From contig NZ_JACXBU010000001.1 of NCBI RefSeq assembly GCF_014700075.1, positions 682,001-746,000 of the forward strand: a DNA stretch of 64,000 bases, read 5' to 3'. Shown one piece after another: positions 43,064 through 51,505 of this stretch. The position numbers were made by a program, and so were the translations under genes. Within the stretch, counting starts at the first letter, position 1. The number at the start of each line of letters is the position of its first letter. The notes under the pieces are model-generated. The model did not search any database, had not been told where the DNA came from, and saw only the letters and a list, made by a program, of their open reading frames with translations. The stretch is from Pseudomonas sp. JM0905a. GTDB taxonomy: Bacteria; Pseudomonadota; Gammaproteobacteria; Pseudomonadales; Pseudomonadaceae.

Positions 43064-44614
43064 TCAACCGCGAACCCGCAGGCTACGCCACAAGGCGGCC
43101 AGGAGCAGGGTGCTCACGGCAGCCCAGCCGATGGCCTGGACGTTGCCGAGGGTTTCTTCATACAGCTGCGGCACGATGCCGGCACCGATCAGCACCGCCA
43201 TCAGGGCGATCTCGCGGCGAGGCGCGGCGACCGGGCGGAACAGGTAGACCAATGCCGGCAGCAGCAAGGCGGCGCTGGGGAAGCTGCGGTAGCGGGCGTC
43301 GAACACCAGGGCCAGCATCAGCACCGCGCCGGCGAAGCCGGAGGCCGCCAGCCACCAGCCGCCACGGGCTTCCAGCCAGTCGAACAGGCGGCTGCGCACA
43401 CCGCCACGGGCGGACAGCGCCAGGGCACCGTGGGCCAGGACCATCAGGTTGAGGCCGACCAGGAAGGCGGCCCAGGCCCACTCGCCGACGAAGCGGCTGG
43501 TGACTCGCGCCAACTCGCCCCAGAGGCCGATGCAGCCAGCGCCCACGGCGGCCAGCAGCGGCAGCACCAGGGCGGCACGAGTCGAGGCAGGGCGACCGGC
43601 GAGCACCAGGGTGGCCAGGAAGATCAGGCCGGAAACACCCAGCCACAGGGGCCAGTAGGGCAGGTTGGTGACTGGGCCGGCCAGCACACCTTTCTCCTGG
43701 CGATCGGCATCGAACAAGCCCCAGTAACCGCCTACAGCGCCTTCGCTGGCGCGCTTCCAGGGCTGGTCGAAGGCTTCGATCAGGTTGTAGCCCCAGCCGT
43801 TCTCCTCGGCCATGGCGACGAAGCCACGAATGAATTTCGCCTCGTTGACCCGGCTCGGTACGGCGGTTTCACGCTGGCGGCCTTCGCTGGGCCAACCGGT
43901 TTCGCCGATGAAAATGTCCTTGGGCGCGAACTTGTTGCCAAACACCTGGCGGATCTCGCCTACATGGCGCAGGGCCTGGTCGATGCCGGCAGGGTCGTCT
44001 TCCCAGTAGGGCAGCAGGTGGATGGTGAGGAAATCCACTGCCGGTGCCACTTCCGGATGGCGCAGCCAGAACTCCCAGACGTCCGCGTAGGTGACTGGCT
44101 GCTTCACTTGCGCCTTGACCTGCCCGATCAGGCTGGCCAGTTGCGCGCCGGTGACTTCCTTGCGCAGCAGGGTCTCGTTACCCACGATCACCGACTGCAC
44201 CACGTCCGGGTTGGCGTTGGCGGCCTTGATCAGGGCGTCGATCTCCTTCTGGGTATCCACCGGATTGCCGTTCACCCAGGCACCCAGCATCAGCTTCAGG
44301 CCGTGCTTGCGGGCCAGCTCCGGAATGGCTTCCAGGCCGGTCATGGAGTAGGTGCGCACGCAGTGGAAGCGGGTCGCCAGCAGGGCAAGGTCGGCGTCCA
44401 TGCGTTCAGGGCGCAGCACGAAGGGCTGGTCGAACGGCGACTGGTCCTTGTCAAACGGGCTGTAGGACGCGCACTGCAGCTTGTGGGTGGGGGTCGCGGC
44501 ATCCGGCAGGATCACCGGCTTGCCGAGGCCGTACCAGAGGCCGGCAAGGGCAACCACTGCGACCAGGAAGGACAACAGATAGGGGAGTGCAGGGAAACGG
44601 GCGTTCTGACTCAT
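43064..44614 (-). CDS. GH17-type glycosidase/glucanosyltransferase membrane protein
   Basis: 516 residues. One N-terminal helix is followed by a periplasmic GH17-like domain (~45-330) with the acid/base Glu in VIVGNETLL and the nucleophile Glu in IFIGETGWPSEG, then about eight C-terminal membrane helices. Related Pseudomonas proteins are annotated as beta-1,6-glucan synthase or NdvC-like, suggesting a role in periplasmic or exported beta-glucans. The chosen ATG at 44614 avoids a 12-residue extension with no ribosome site. The reaction is inferred. Confidence 0.8.
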   Translation of the reverse strand: MSQNARFPALPYLLSFLVAVVALAGLWYGLGKPVILPDAATPTHKLQCASYSPFDKDQSPFDQPFVLRPERMDADLALLATRFHCVRTYSMTGLEAIPELARKHGLKLMLGAWVNGNPVDTQKEIDALIKAANANPDVVQSVIVGNETLLRKEVTGAQLASLIGQVKAQVKQPVTYADVWEFWLRHPEVAPAVDFLTIHLLPYWEDDPAGIDQALRHVGEIRQVFGNKFAPKDIFIGETGWPSEGRQRETAVPSRVNEAKFIRGFVAMAEENGWGYNLIEAFDQPWKRASEGAVGGYWGLFDADRQEKGVLAGPVTNLPYWPLWLGVSGLIFLATLVLAGRPASTRAALVLPLLAAVGAGCIGLWGELARVTSRFVGEWAWAAFLVGLNLMVLAHGALALSARGGVRSRLFDWLEARGGWWLAASGFAGAVLMLALVFDARYRSFPSAALLLPALVYLFRPVAAPRREIALMAVLIGAGIVPQLYEETLGNVQAIGWAAVSTLLLAALWRSLRVRG

Positions 44615-44714
44615 GTTCGGGCGTGCTTGCGTGAGGGCAAAGCCGCGCATCTTAGCGGATTAGCCCTCATCGCTCCTACGGCCCGCAGCGGAAAATCCGT
44701 ACGGGGGATTTCCA

Positions 44715-44939
44715 TTACGCGTGGTGATGAAGCCAGGCATGTTTCGGAATCTCTTGCGCTGGCTTGTCCGCCTTCTCGAAGCGCTTCCAGATCTTCTCGT
44801 GGAAGTAGAAACCCACTGAATTGCACAGCGGTTCCACCGCTGCCACCAAGCCGCCGACCGTGATGCTGCCAGTCAGGGCATAGGCCACGCTGAAGGCAAT
44901 GCAGAAGTGCATGAGGGTGAAGGTCACGGTCTTGAGCAT
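44715..44939 (-). CDS. DUF2061 small membrane protein
   Basis: 74 residues with two hydrophobic segments (TVTFTLMHFCIAFSVAYALT and VGGLVAAVEPLCNSVGFYFH) and a His-rich C-terminus (KHAWLHHHA). This is the DUF2061 pattern; function unknown. A Fur-box-like sequence lies only 11-29 bases before the ATG, suggesting iron control. Confidence 0.8.
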   Translation of the reverse strand: MLKTVTFTLMHFCIAFSVAYALTGSITVGGLVAAVEPLCNSVGFYFHEKIWKRFEKADKPAQEIPKHAWLHHHA

Positions 44940-44949
44940 GGCGCACCTC

Positions 44950-44968
44950 GTTAATGAGAATGATTATT
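44950..44968 (-). promoter_or_regulatory. Fur-box-like site
   Basis: GTTAATGAGAATGATTATT matches the 19-base Fur consensus GATAATGATAATCATTATC at 15 positions. It overlaps the expected promoter of the DUF2061 gene. Confidence 0.6.
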
Positions 44969-45053
44969 CGATGTGCTCAGGTTAGGCCTACCGCTCGATA
45001 CAGGGAAATGTTCAGCTGCGATAGGTTTGATAGTTTGGCTTTATGGATATCCT

Positions 45054-45095
45054 ACGACCTTGGTCGAGAACGCCCAGAAGTACGACTAAGGTCGT
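45054..45095 (+). promoter_or_regulatory. Paired palindromic sites before DUF485-actP
   Basis: ACGACCTTGGTCG (45054-45066) and CGACTAAGGTCGT (45083-45095) are inverted copies matching at 12 of 13 positions. Each contains a CGACC/GGTCG-type palindrome, and the centres are 29 bases apart. Probably operators for a dimeric regulator; CrbR/ErdR, known to activate acetate genes in Pseudomonas, is a candidate by context. Confidence 0.45.
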
Positions 45096-45163
45096 CTGTT
45101 GCGCTTGCACGGCCGTTCTATTGTTGACTTCACCCGCAACCCGCGCTGTGGAGGACAAAAACA

Positions 45164-45472
45164 ATGAACGACAGCACTTACAAGCGGATTCAGGAGAATC
45201 CGCGCTTCCAGGAACTGGTTTCCAAGCGAGAGCGCTTCGCCTGGATACTTTCTGCCATCATGCTCGGCCTCTATCTGGCCTTCATTCTCCTGATCGCCTT
45301 CGAGCCGCAACTGCTCGGCACCCGCATCAACCCTGACTCTCCCGTCACCTGGGGTATCCCGATCGGTGTCGGTCTGATCCTGTCGGCCTTCGTGCTGACC
45401 GGCGTCTACGTCCGCCGCGCCAACGGCGAGTTCGACCGTCTGAATCAGGAAATCCTCAAGGAGGTCCAGTAA
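45164..45472 (+). CDS. yjcH: DUF485 (YjcH-like) membrane protein
   Basis: 102 residues with two membrane helices ([20 protein letters not shown] and [20 protein letters not shown]). It is the usual partner gene upstream of acetate permease ActP and probably a transporter subunit. The ATG at 45164 follows GGAGGAC. Its stop overlaps the actP start (TAATG). Confidence 0.9.
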   Translation: MNDSTYKRIQENPRFQELVSKRERFAWILSAIMLGLYLAFILLIAFEPQLLGTRINPDSPVTWGIPIGVGLILSAFVLTGVYVRRANGEFDRLNQEILKEVQ

Positions 45473-47130
45473 TGATCGCGCGCATCCTTGCCGTGCTCGG
45501 CCTGATGGTCGTGGCGCCCGCACTCTGGGCCGCCGGTGCCATCGAAGGTGATGTCCAGCGCCAGCCGCTGAACGCCTCGGCCATCGTCATGTTCATCGCC
45601 TTCGTCGGCGCCACCCTTTACATCACCTACTGGGCCTCCAAGCGCAGCAAGTCGGCCGCCGACTTCTACACCGCTGGCGGCAGCATCACCGGCTTCCAGA
45701 ACGGCCTGGCGATTGCCGGCGACTACATGTCCGCCGCGTCCTTCCTGGGTATTTCCGCCCTGGTATTCACCTCCGGCTATGACGGCCTGATCTACTCCAT
45801 CGGCTTCCTCGTGGGCTGGCCGGTAATCCTGTTCCTGATCGCCGAACGCCTGCGCAACCTCGGCAAATACACCTTCGCCGACGTGGCGTCCTATCGCCTG
45901 AAGCAGAAGGAAATCCGCACCCTGTCCGCCAGCGGCTCGCTGGTTGTGGTGGCCTTCTACCTGATCGCCCAGATGGTCGGTGCCGGCAAGCTGATCGAGC
46001 TGCTGTTCGGCCTGAACTACCACGTGGCCGTGGTCCTGGTCGGTATCCTGATGGTGCTCTACGTGCTGTTCGGCGGCATGCTGGCCACCACCTGGGTACA
46101 GATCATCAAGGCTGTGCTGCTGCTCTCCGGCGCATCCTTCATGGCGATCATGGTGCTCAAGCACGTCAACTTCGACATCAGCACCCTGTTCAGCGAAGCC
46201 ATTAAGGTTCACCCGAAAGGCGAGGCCATCATGAGCCCCGGCGGCCTGGTGAAAGACCCGATCTCCGCGATCTCCCTCGGCCTGGCCCTGATGTTCGGTA
46301 CCGCTGGCCTGCCGCACATCCTGATGCGCTTCTTCACCGTGAGTGACGCCAAGGAAGCCCGCAAGTCGGTGTTCTACGCCACTGGTTTCATCGGCTACTT
46401 CTACATCCTGACCTTCATCATCGGCTTCGGCGCGATCCTGCTGGTCAGCACCAACCCGGCCTTCAAGGACGCCACTGGTGCCCTGCTGGGTGGCAACAAC
46501 ATGGCCGCCGTGCACCTGGCCAACGCCGTAGGCGGCAGCCTGTTCCTGGGCTTCATCTCCGCCGTGGCCTTCGCCACCATCCTGGCGGTGGTTGCCGGTC
46601 TGACCCTGGCTGGTGCCTCGGCTGTGTCCCACGATCTGTACGCTTCCGTGTTCAAGAAGGGCAAGGCGAGCGAGAAGGATGAGCTGCGCGTATCGAAGAT
46701 CACCACCGTGTGCCTGGGCTTCGTGGCCATCGGCCTCGGCATCCTGTTCGAGAAGCAGAACATCGCCTTCATGGTGGGCCTGGCGTTCTCCATCGCCGCC
46801 AGCTGCAACTTCCCGGTACTGATCCTCTCCATGTACTGGAAGAAGCTGACTACCCGTGGCGCCATGATCGGCGGCTGGCTGGGCCTGATCACCGCCGTTG
46901 CGCTGATGATCCTCGGCCCGACCATCTGGGTGCAGATCCTCGGCCATGCGACCGCGATCTACCCCTACGAGTACCCGGCGCTGTTCTCCATCATTGTTGC
47001 CTTCATTGGTATCTGGTTCTTCTCGATTACCGACAAGTCGACTGCCGCAGACGAAGAGCGTGCGCGCTTCTACCCGCAGTTCGTGCGCTCCCAGACCGGC
47101 CTGGGCGCCAGCGGTGCAGTAGCCCACTGA
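45472..47130 (+). CDS. actP: Cation/acetate symporter ActP
   Basis: 552 residues with an N-terminal signal-like segment ([14 protein letters not shown]) and about 13 membrane helices of the sodium:solute symporter family ([40 protein letters not shown]). It takes up acetate and other short carboxylates. Coupled to yjcH. A strong terminator follows 27 bases later. Confidence 0.94.
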   Translation: MIARILAVLGLMVVAPALWAAGAIEGDVQRQPLNASAIVMFIAFVGATLYITYWASKRSKSAADFYTAGGSITGFQNGLAIAGDYMSAASFLGISALVFTSGYDGLIYSIGFLVGWPVILFLIAERLRNLGKYTFADVASYRLKQKEIRTLSASGSLVVVAFYLIAQMVGAGKLIELLFGLNYHVAVVLVGILMVLYVLFGGMLATTWVQIIKAVLLLSGASFMAIMVLKHVNFDISTLFSEAIKVHPKGEAIMSPGGLVKDPISAISLGLALMFGTAGLPHILMRFFTVSDAKEARKSVFYATGFIGYFYILTFIIGFGAILLVSTNPAFKDATGALLGGNNMAAVHLANAVGGSLFLGFISAVAFATILAVVAGLTLAGASAVSHDLYASVFKKGKASEKDELRVSKITTVCLGFVAIGLGILFEKQNIAFMVGLAFSIAASCNFPVLILSMYWKKLTTRGAMIGGWLGLITAVALMILGPTIWVQILGHATAIYPYEYPALFSIIVAFIGIWFFSITDKSTAADEERARFYPQFVRSQTGLGASGAVAH

Positions 47131-47156
47131 TCCACACTCCTTCCCTTGCAACTATT

Positions 47157-47182
47157 GGGCGGCCTTCGGGCCGCCTTTTTTG
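47157..47182 (+). terminator. Rho-independent terminator after actP
   Basis: GGCGGCC pairs with GGCCGCC around TTCG, followed by six T. Confidence 0.9.
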
Positions 47183-47419
47183 TTTGGCTGGCCCAGCATT
47201 ACCGGGGGCGCAGATTGGATTGGCAAACTCGTGTGATGGCACTCGTCGAACTCCGTGCCGCCTGACGTTCCCTCACCCCAACCCCGCTCTGCGCCCCGGC
47301 CTAATCGATTCGCGATCCGGCGCTCATCTGCACCGGAAGCGGTGCTTCCGAAAGCGTGCCTCTTCGCCCCAGAGCGAGAGGGGGCTGTCCGTGCCGACGA
47401 TCGGACCAGGCACTTCCCT

Positions 47420-47493
47420 GTGGGGGCGAATTCATTCGCCAAGGGCCGCGCAGCGGCCCCGTAGGTTGGTGCAGAGCGCAGCGAAGCCCAACT
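47420..47493. repeat. Composite of family A and family B half-elements
   Basis: TGGGGGCGAATTCATTCGCC of family A, a GGCCGCGCAGCGGCC hairpin, then GTAGGTTGGTGCAGAGCG and GCGAAGCCCAAC of family B. The two families are joined here. Confidence 0.6.
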
Positions 47494-47651
47494 CGTCAGA
47501 CTCCGAACTTACCCCTGCTCCCCCGGCCCCTCTACCAAAGGTGGAGGGGTGACTCGCGCCGGCAAGGCGAAACGGAAGCCTGAAGCGCACTCGATAATGA
47601 CCTGAGCAAACAAGCTCCCAGCCCGCACCTGATTTTGGCTTCCCGTCGCCT

Positions 47652-47807
47652 TCAAATCCTCCCCAGCAGCATCAGAACCACCACAATGACCAGCAGCAAC
47701 CCAACCGTACTCGACGGTCCATAGCCCCAGTGGCGGGAGTGAGGGAAGACCGGCAGGCCGCCAATCAGCAGCAGGATCAGAATGACGAGCAGCAGAATGG
47801 TGATCAT
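47652..47807 (-). CDS. DUF3309 small membrane protein
   Basis: 51 residues: two hydrophobic helices (MITILLLVILILLLIGGLPV and STVGLLLVIVVVLMLLGR) joined by FPHSRHWGYGPS, the DUF3309 pattern. Function unknown. The ATG at 47807 follows GAGGA; longer in-frame starts lack support. Confidence 0.78.
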   Translation of the reverse strand: MITILLLVILILLLIGGLPVFPHSRHWGYGPSSTVGLLLVIVVVLMLLGRI

Positions 47808-47942
47808 GGGCACGATTCCTCGGTGGCTGGTGAAGGCCCCGGCGCAGTCGAAAGGCTTGATGGCGCATCGACCATGCCTGTAGTTACCGACTGAACCCCA
47901 TTCGTGATGGTTCAAGGAAAACGACCCCATGGACACCTGCTC

Positions 47943-48311
47943 ATGACCTACCGGATCGCTGCCGACGCCGTATTGCTATTGCACCTGGCCTTCATTCTCT
48001 TCGTGGTGCTGGGCGGACTGCTGGTAGTGAAATGGCCGCGCCTGGCCCTGCTGCACCTGCCGGCGGTGGCCTGGGGGGCGATGGTGGAGCTGCTCCACCT
48101 TATCTGTCCCCTCACACCCTTGGAGAACCACCTGCGCCGAGCGGCGGGGGAGGAGGGCTACAGCGTCGGCTTCATCGAGCATTACCTGGTGCCACTGATC
48201 TACCCGGCGGGGCTGACGCCGGGTATCCAGCTCTGGCTCGGGGCCTTTGTGCTGCTGCTCAACCTGGTGCTCTACGGGCTGCTGGCGAGGCGGCTGATGC
48301 GGCGCCGCTAG
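47943..48311 (+). CDS. DUF2784 membrane protein
   Basis: 122 residues with three or four hydrophobic segments and the DUF2784 features (AADAVLLLHLAFILFVVLGG, LICPLTPLENHLRR, FIEHYLVPLIYPAGLTPGIQ). Function unknown. ATG at 47943; ribosome site not obvious. Divergent from the DUF3309 gene. Confidence 0.78.
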   Translation: MTYRIAADAVLLLHLAFILFVVLGGLLVVKWPRLALLHLPAVAWGAMVELLHLICPLTPLENHLRRAAGEEGYSVGFIEHYLVPLIYPAGLTPGIQLWLGAFVLLLNLVLYGLLARRLMRRR

Positions 48312-48416
48312 CGGCGTTTTACCCCCGTCATTCAGCGCCGTGATTCAAGGGTGGTAGGACTATGGCCTTAGCTACACTGCGGCTCATCTACCGCACAAGC
48401 AGAAAGGCACCTCACC

Positions 48417-49223
48417 ATGCAAAACCGCATCATGATCACCGGCGCCGGTTCCGGGCTGGGTCGCGAAATCGCCCTGCGCTGGGCACGCGAGGGCTGGAAG
48501 CTGGCCCTGTCCGACGTCAACGAAGCCGGCCTTGCTGAAACCCTCAAGCTGGTCCGCGAGGCCGGTGGCGATGGTTTCACCCAGCGCTGCGACGTCCGCG
48601 ACTACAGCCAGCTCACCGCCTTCGCCCAGGCCTGTGAAGAGAAGCTCGGCGGCATCGACATCATCGTCAACAACGCCGGCGTTGCCTCGGGCGGCTTCTT
48701 CGAAGAGCTGTCCCTGGAGGACTGGGACTGGCAGATCGCGATCAACCTGATGGGCGTGGTCAAGGGCTGCAAGGCCTTCCTGCCGCTGTTGCAGAAGAGC
48801 AAGGGGCGGATCGTCAACGTCGCCTCCATGGCCGCGCTGATGCAGGGCCCGGCGATGAGCAACTACAACGTCGCCAAGGCGGGCGTGGTGGCCCTTTCCG
48901 AGAGCCTGCTGATCGAACTCAAGGAAGAGGGCGTGGGCGTGCACGTGGTCTGCCCGTCCTTCTTCCAGACCAATCTGCTGGACTCCTTCCGTGGGCCGAC
49001 CCCGGCCATGAAACAGCAGGTGGGCAAGCTGCTGGAGAGCTCGCCGATCTCCGCTTCCGATATCGCCGACTACATCTTCCAGGAAGTGGCTGCCGGTACC
49101 TTCATGATCCTGCCCCACGAACAGGGCCGCATGGCCTGGGCCGTGAAGCAGAAGAACCCGCAAGCGCTCTACGACGAGATGGCCAGCATGGCGGCGAAGA
49201 TGAGGGCCAAGAACCGCGCGTGA
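48417..49223 (+). CDS. Short-chain dehydrogenase/reductase
   Basis: 268 residues. Rossmann motif TGAGSGLGREIALRWA near the start, NNAGVASGG, catalytic Ser in NVASMAALMQG and YNVAK for Tyr and Lys. NAD(P)-dependent oxidoreductase of unknown substrate. The start is ATG at 48417 after AAGGCACC. A 9-bp hairpin (49282-49307) follows. Confidence 0.88.
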   Translation: MQNRIMITGAGSGLGREIALRWAREGWKLALSDVNEAGLAETLKLVREAGGDGFTQRCDVRDYSQLTAFAQACEEKLGGIDIIVNNAGVASGGFFEELSLEDWDWQIAINLMGVVKGCKAFLPLLQKSKGRIVNVASMAALMQGPAMSNYNVAKAGVVALSESLLIELKEEGVGVHVVCPSFFQTNLLDSFRGPTPAMKQQVGKLLESSPISASDIADYIFQEVAAGTFMILPHEQGRMAWAVKQKNPQALYDEMASMAAKMRAKNRA

Positions 49224-49281
49224 AAAAACTGGCTGTCCGATCGGTCAGGTTCTGCGCGGTTCGGGGTTGCCCGGCCGCGGA

Positions 49282-49307
49282 CCGGGGGAGTAGGGTTGCT
49301 CCCCCGG
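49282..49307 (+). terminator. Hairpin between SDR and MFS genes
   Basis: CCGGGGGAG pairs with CTCCCCCGG around an 8-base loop. There is no T-run, so it may act as an mRNA end or barrier. Confidence 0.45.
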
Positions 49308-49335
49308 CCTGACTGCCTATCCGGATGGACCCACC

Positions 49336-50490
49336 GTGAAACCCCTTTCCCGCGCGCTGCTGATGTTGGCGCTGGTGCTCGCCGCGATCAACCTGCGGCC
49401 CGGCATCACCTCCCTCGCCCCTCTGATCGAACGCATCGCCCAGGAGCTGGCACTGAGCCGCAGCCTGATCAGCCTGACCACGGCCCTGCCTGTGCTCTGC
49501 ATGGGCCTTTTGGCGCCTCTGGCGCCGCGCCTGGCCGTGCGTTTCGGCCTGGAGCGGGTGATCACCTTTTGCCTGGGACTGATCGGCGTTGCCCTGTTGG
49601 CCCGCCTGGGCAGCCACGCCAGCGTCATGCTGATCGGCAGCGCCGTGGCCATGGGCGCGGGCATTGCGGTCGCCGGGCCGCTGCTCTCGGGTTTCATCAA
49701 GCGTCACTTCCACGACCAGGTTGGGCGGGTGGTCGCCTGGTATTCCCTGAGCATGACCATTGGTGGTGCCGCCGGCGCGGTACTGACGCCGCCGGTGACG
49801 CAGTTGCTCGGGGACCAATGGCACTTCGGCCTGGCCTTCTGGGCCGTGCCGGCATTCCTCGCATTGCTGCTCTGGCTGCGCATGCCTAATCGCGCCGAAT
49901 CCGCTAGCGAAGCGGGGCAGGGCGGGCTGCCCTGGGGGGAGTCGCGCGCCTGGCTGATCACCGCGTTCTTCGCCCTCCAGGCGGGCCTGTTCTATGCCCT
50001 GACCACCTGGCTGGTGGCCCGTTACCACGAGGCCGGCCTCAGCCTGCTGCACAGCAACAGCCTGTTCAGCCTCTTCATGCTCGTGGGCCTGCCCAGCGCC
50101 TTCGTGCTGCCCTGGCTGGCCCAGCGCTTCGACAACCGCTACCAGTTGCTGCTGGTGTGCGGTCTGATCAGCAGCGTCTGCCTGGGGATGATCTGCTTCC
50201 AGCCGACCTTGCTGCCGGAAGTCTGGGCATCGCTGCTGGGACTTGGGCTCAGCGGCTCCTTCGCCCTGTCCCTGGTGCTGCCGCTCTATGAGGCGCACAC
50301 GCCGCTGGCGGTGAGCCGCTGGACCGCGATGATGCTGTTCGCCGGATACGGCATGGCCAGCTTCGCCCCGATCCTGGCCGGCTTCGGCCGCGACCTGGCG
50401 GGCAGCTACCAGGCGCCTTTCATGGTCATCACGGGCCTTGCGCTGGTCATGTGCGTGCTGGCCTGGGTACTCGGGCTCAAGCGCCGTTGA
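49336..50490 (+). CDS. MFS transporter, CynX/NimT type
   Basis: 384 residues with about 12 membrane helices. The opening (LVLAAINLRPGITSLAPLIE) and the GPLLSGFIKRHF segment match the CynX/NimT (YeaN/YycB) group of major facilitator transporters, which includes cyanate and 2-nitroimidazole transporters. The substrate is unknown. GTG at 49336. Confidence 0.83.
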   Translation: MKPLSRALLMLALVLAAINLRPGITSLAPLIERIAQELALSRSLISLTTALPVLCMGLLAPLAPRLAVRFGLERVITFCLGLIGVALLARLGSHASVMLIGSAVAMGAGIAVAGPLLSGFIKRHFHDQVGRVVAWYSLSMTIGGAAGAVLTPPVTQLLGDQWHFGLAFWAVPAFLALLLWLRMPNRAESASEAGQGGLPWGESRAWLITAFFALQAGLFYALTTWLVARYHEAGLSLLHSNSLFSLFMLVGLPSAFVLPWLAQRFDNRYQLLLVCGLISSVCLGMICFQPTLLPEVWASLLGLGLSGSFALSLVLPLYEAHTPLAVSRWTAMMLFAGYGMASFAPILAGFGRDLAGSYQAPFMVITGLALVMCVLAWVLGLKRR

Positions 50491-50565
50491 GGACTTCGAC
50501 GCATTTCCTTTCTCCCATGGCAGTCCTGTGTTAGAAGGCTGCCACTGTTTTACTGGAGTGCCCGC

Positions 50566-50994
50566 GTGGAGTCCGAATCCATCGTCTATGGCTGCATCCG
50601 CGACTGGCCGTCGCTCGACGATCAGGAGCACCGGTTGCGCCGCGAAACCAATCGCCGTGTGTTGGACAGCCTGCCCAGCGGCGAGGCCTGGCCCTTTCTC
50701 GGCCGTGAGATGTTCTCCTGCTGCGAGCAACCGGGCGAGGGCGTCTTCCGTACCCAGGTGATTCACTTCGGCGCGAGCTATCCGGCGGTGGAGTACGAAT
50801 GGAGCCTCTGGGTGAAGGCATTCGAAGCCCTGCTCAGGCAGCTCTACTGGAGCAGCGCGGTGGTTCACCTGGAAACCGAACTCAATGGCATCCACACCTT
50901 CCGCTGGGAAAGCGAGCAGGGCTTCCACAGCCCCCAGGAAGATAATCTGCGGGTGCGCTGCGCCTGGGAACGCGAAGGCGGCGTGCACGGCTGA
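50566..50994 (+). CDS. Conserved hypothetical protein
   Basis: 142-residue soluble protein, not recognised. It is rich in Trp and Glu ([40 protein letters not shown]). The GTG at 50566 has only a weak ribosome site (ACTGGAG). It stands between the MFS and YnfA genes, all on +. Confidence 0.6.
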   Translation: MESESIVYGCIRDWPSLDDQEHRLRRETNRRVLDSLPSGEAWPFLGREMFSCCEQPGEGVFRTQVIHFGASYPAVEYEWSLWVKAFEALLRQLYWSSAVVHLETELNGIHTFRWESEQGFHSPQEDNLRVRCAWEREGGVHG

Positions 50995-51035
50995 CACCTG
51001 AGTCACCGGCTGTTCCACCCCGAAGGGAAACATCG

Positions 51036-51368
51036 ATGCTCAATTACCTCTGGTTCTTCCTCGCCGCGCTCTTTGAAATCGGGGGCTGCTACGCCTTCTG
51101 GCTCTGGCTGCGGATGGGCAAGAGTGCCTGGTGGATCGTCCCCGGCCTGCTCAGCCTGACCCTCTTCGCCCTGTTGCTGACCCGCGTGGAAGCGGCCTAT
51201 GCGGGTCGCGCCTATGCGGCCTATGGCGGTATCTACATCGTCGCCTCGCTGCTTTGGCTGGGCGTGGTGGAACGCGCCCGGCCGCTGGCCAGCGACTGGC
51301 TGGGTGCGGCCCTGTGCGTCCTGGGGGCCACCGTGATCCTGCTGGGGCCGCGCTTCTCTCCAAGCTGA
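51036..51368 (+). CDS. YnfA-family (UPF0060) small membrane protein
   Basis: 110 residues, four membrane helices, with the YnfA pattern ([40 protein letters not shown]). It is an SMR-superfamily relative with the conserved Glu in FEIGG. Drug export has been shown for some homologues; the substrate here is unknown. Confidence 0.87.
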   Translation: MLNYLWFFLAALFEIGGCYAFWLWLRMGKSAWWIVPGLLSLTLFALLLTRVEAAYAGRAYAAYGGIYIVASLLWLGVVERARPLASDWLGAALCVLGATVILLGPRFSPS

Positions 51369-51505
51369 CGGCCGGCCGGTGAATTTTCTCTCAACCTTTC
51401 CGAATGGCGCGCTGTCGAAATCGACAAGGCAGCCCGGAAGGCAGGCGTAGAAGCGACTGATACGCCTTTTGGGCATCGAACCTCCCCCGTGCAGGAGGAT
51501 GCTGG

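Larger units (their letters stand above)
47131..47651. other. Intergenic region with terminator and repeat halves
   Basis: 521 bases. It contains the actP terminator, a family-A half (47420-47460) fused to a family-B half (47461-47493), and a CCCTCTACC/GGTGGAGGG hairpin near 47530. No gene is seen. Confidence 0.6.

Noticed and set aside
45445-47151. 568-codon open frame on - antisense to actP
   Set aside because: Gln/His/Glu-rich shadow with no domain; ActP on + is unmistakable.
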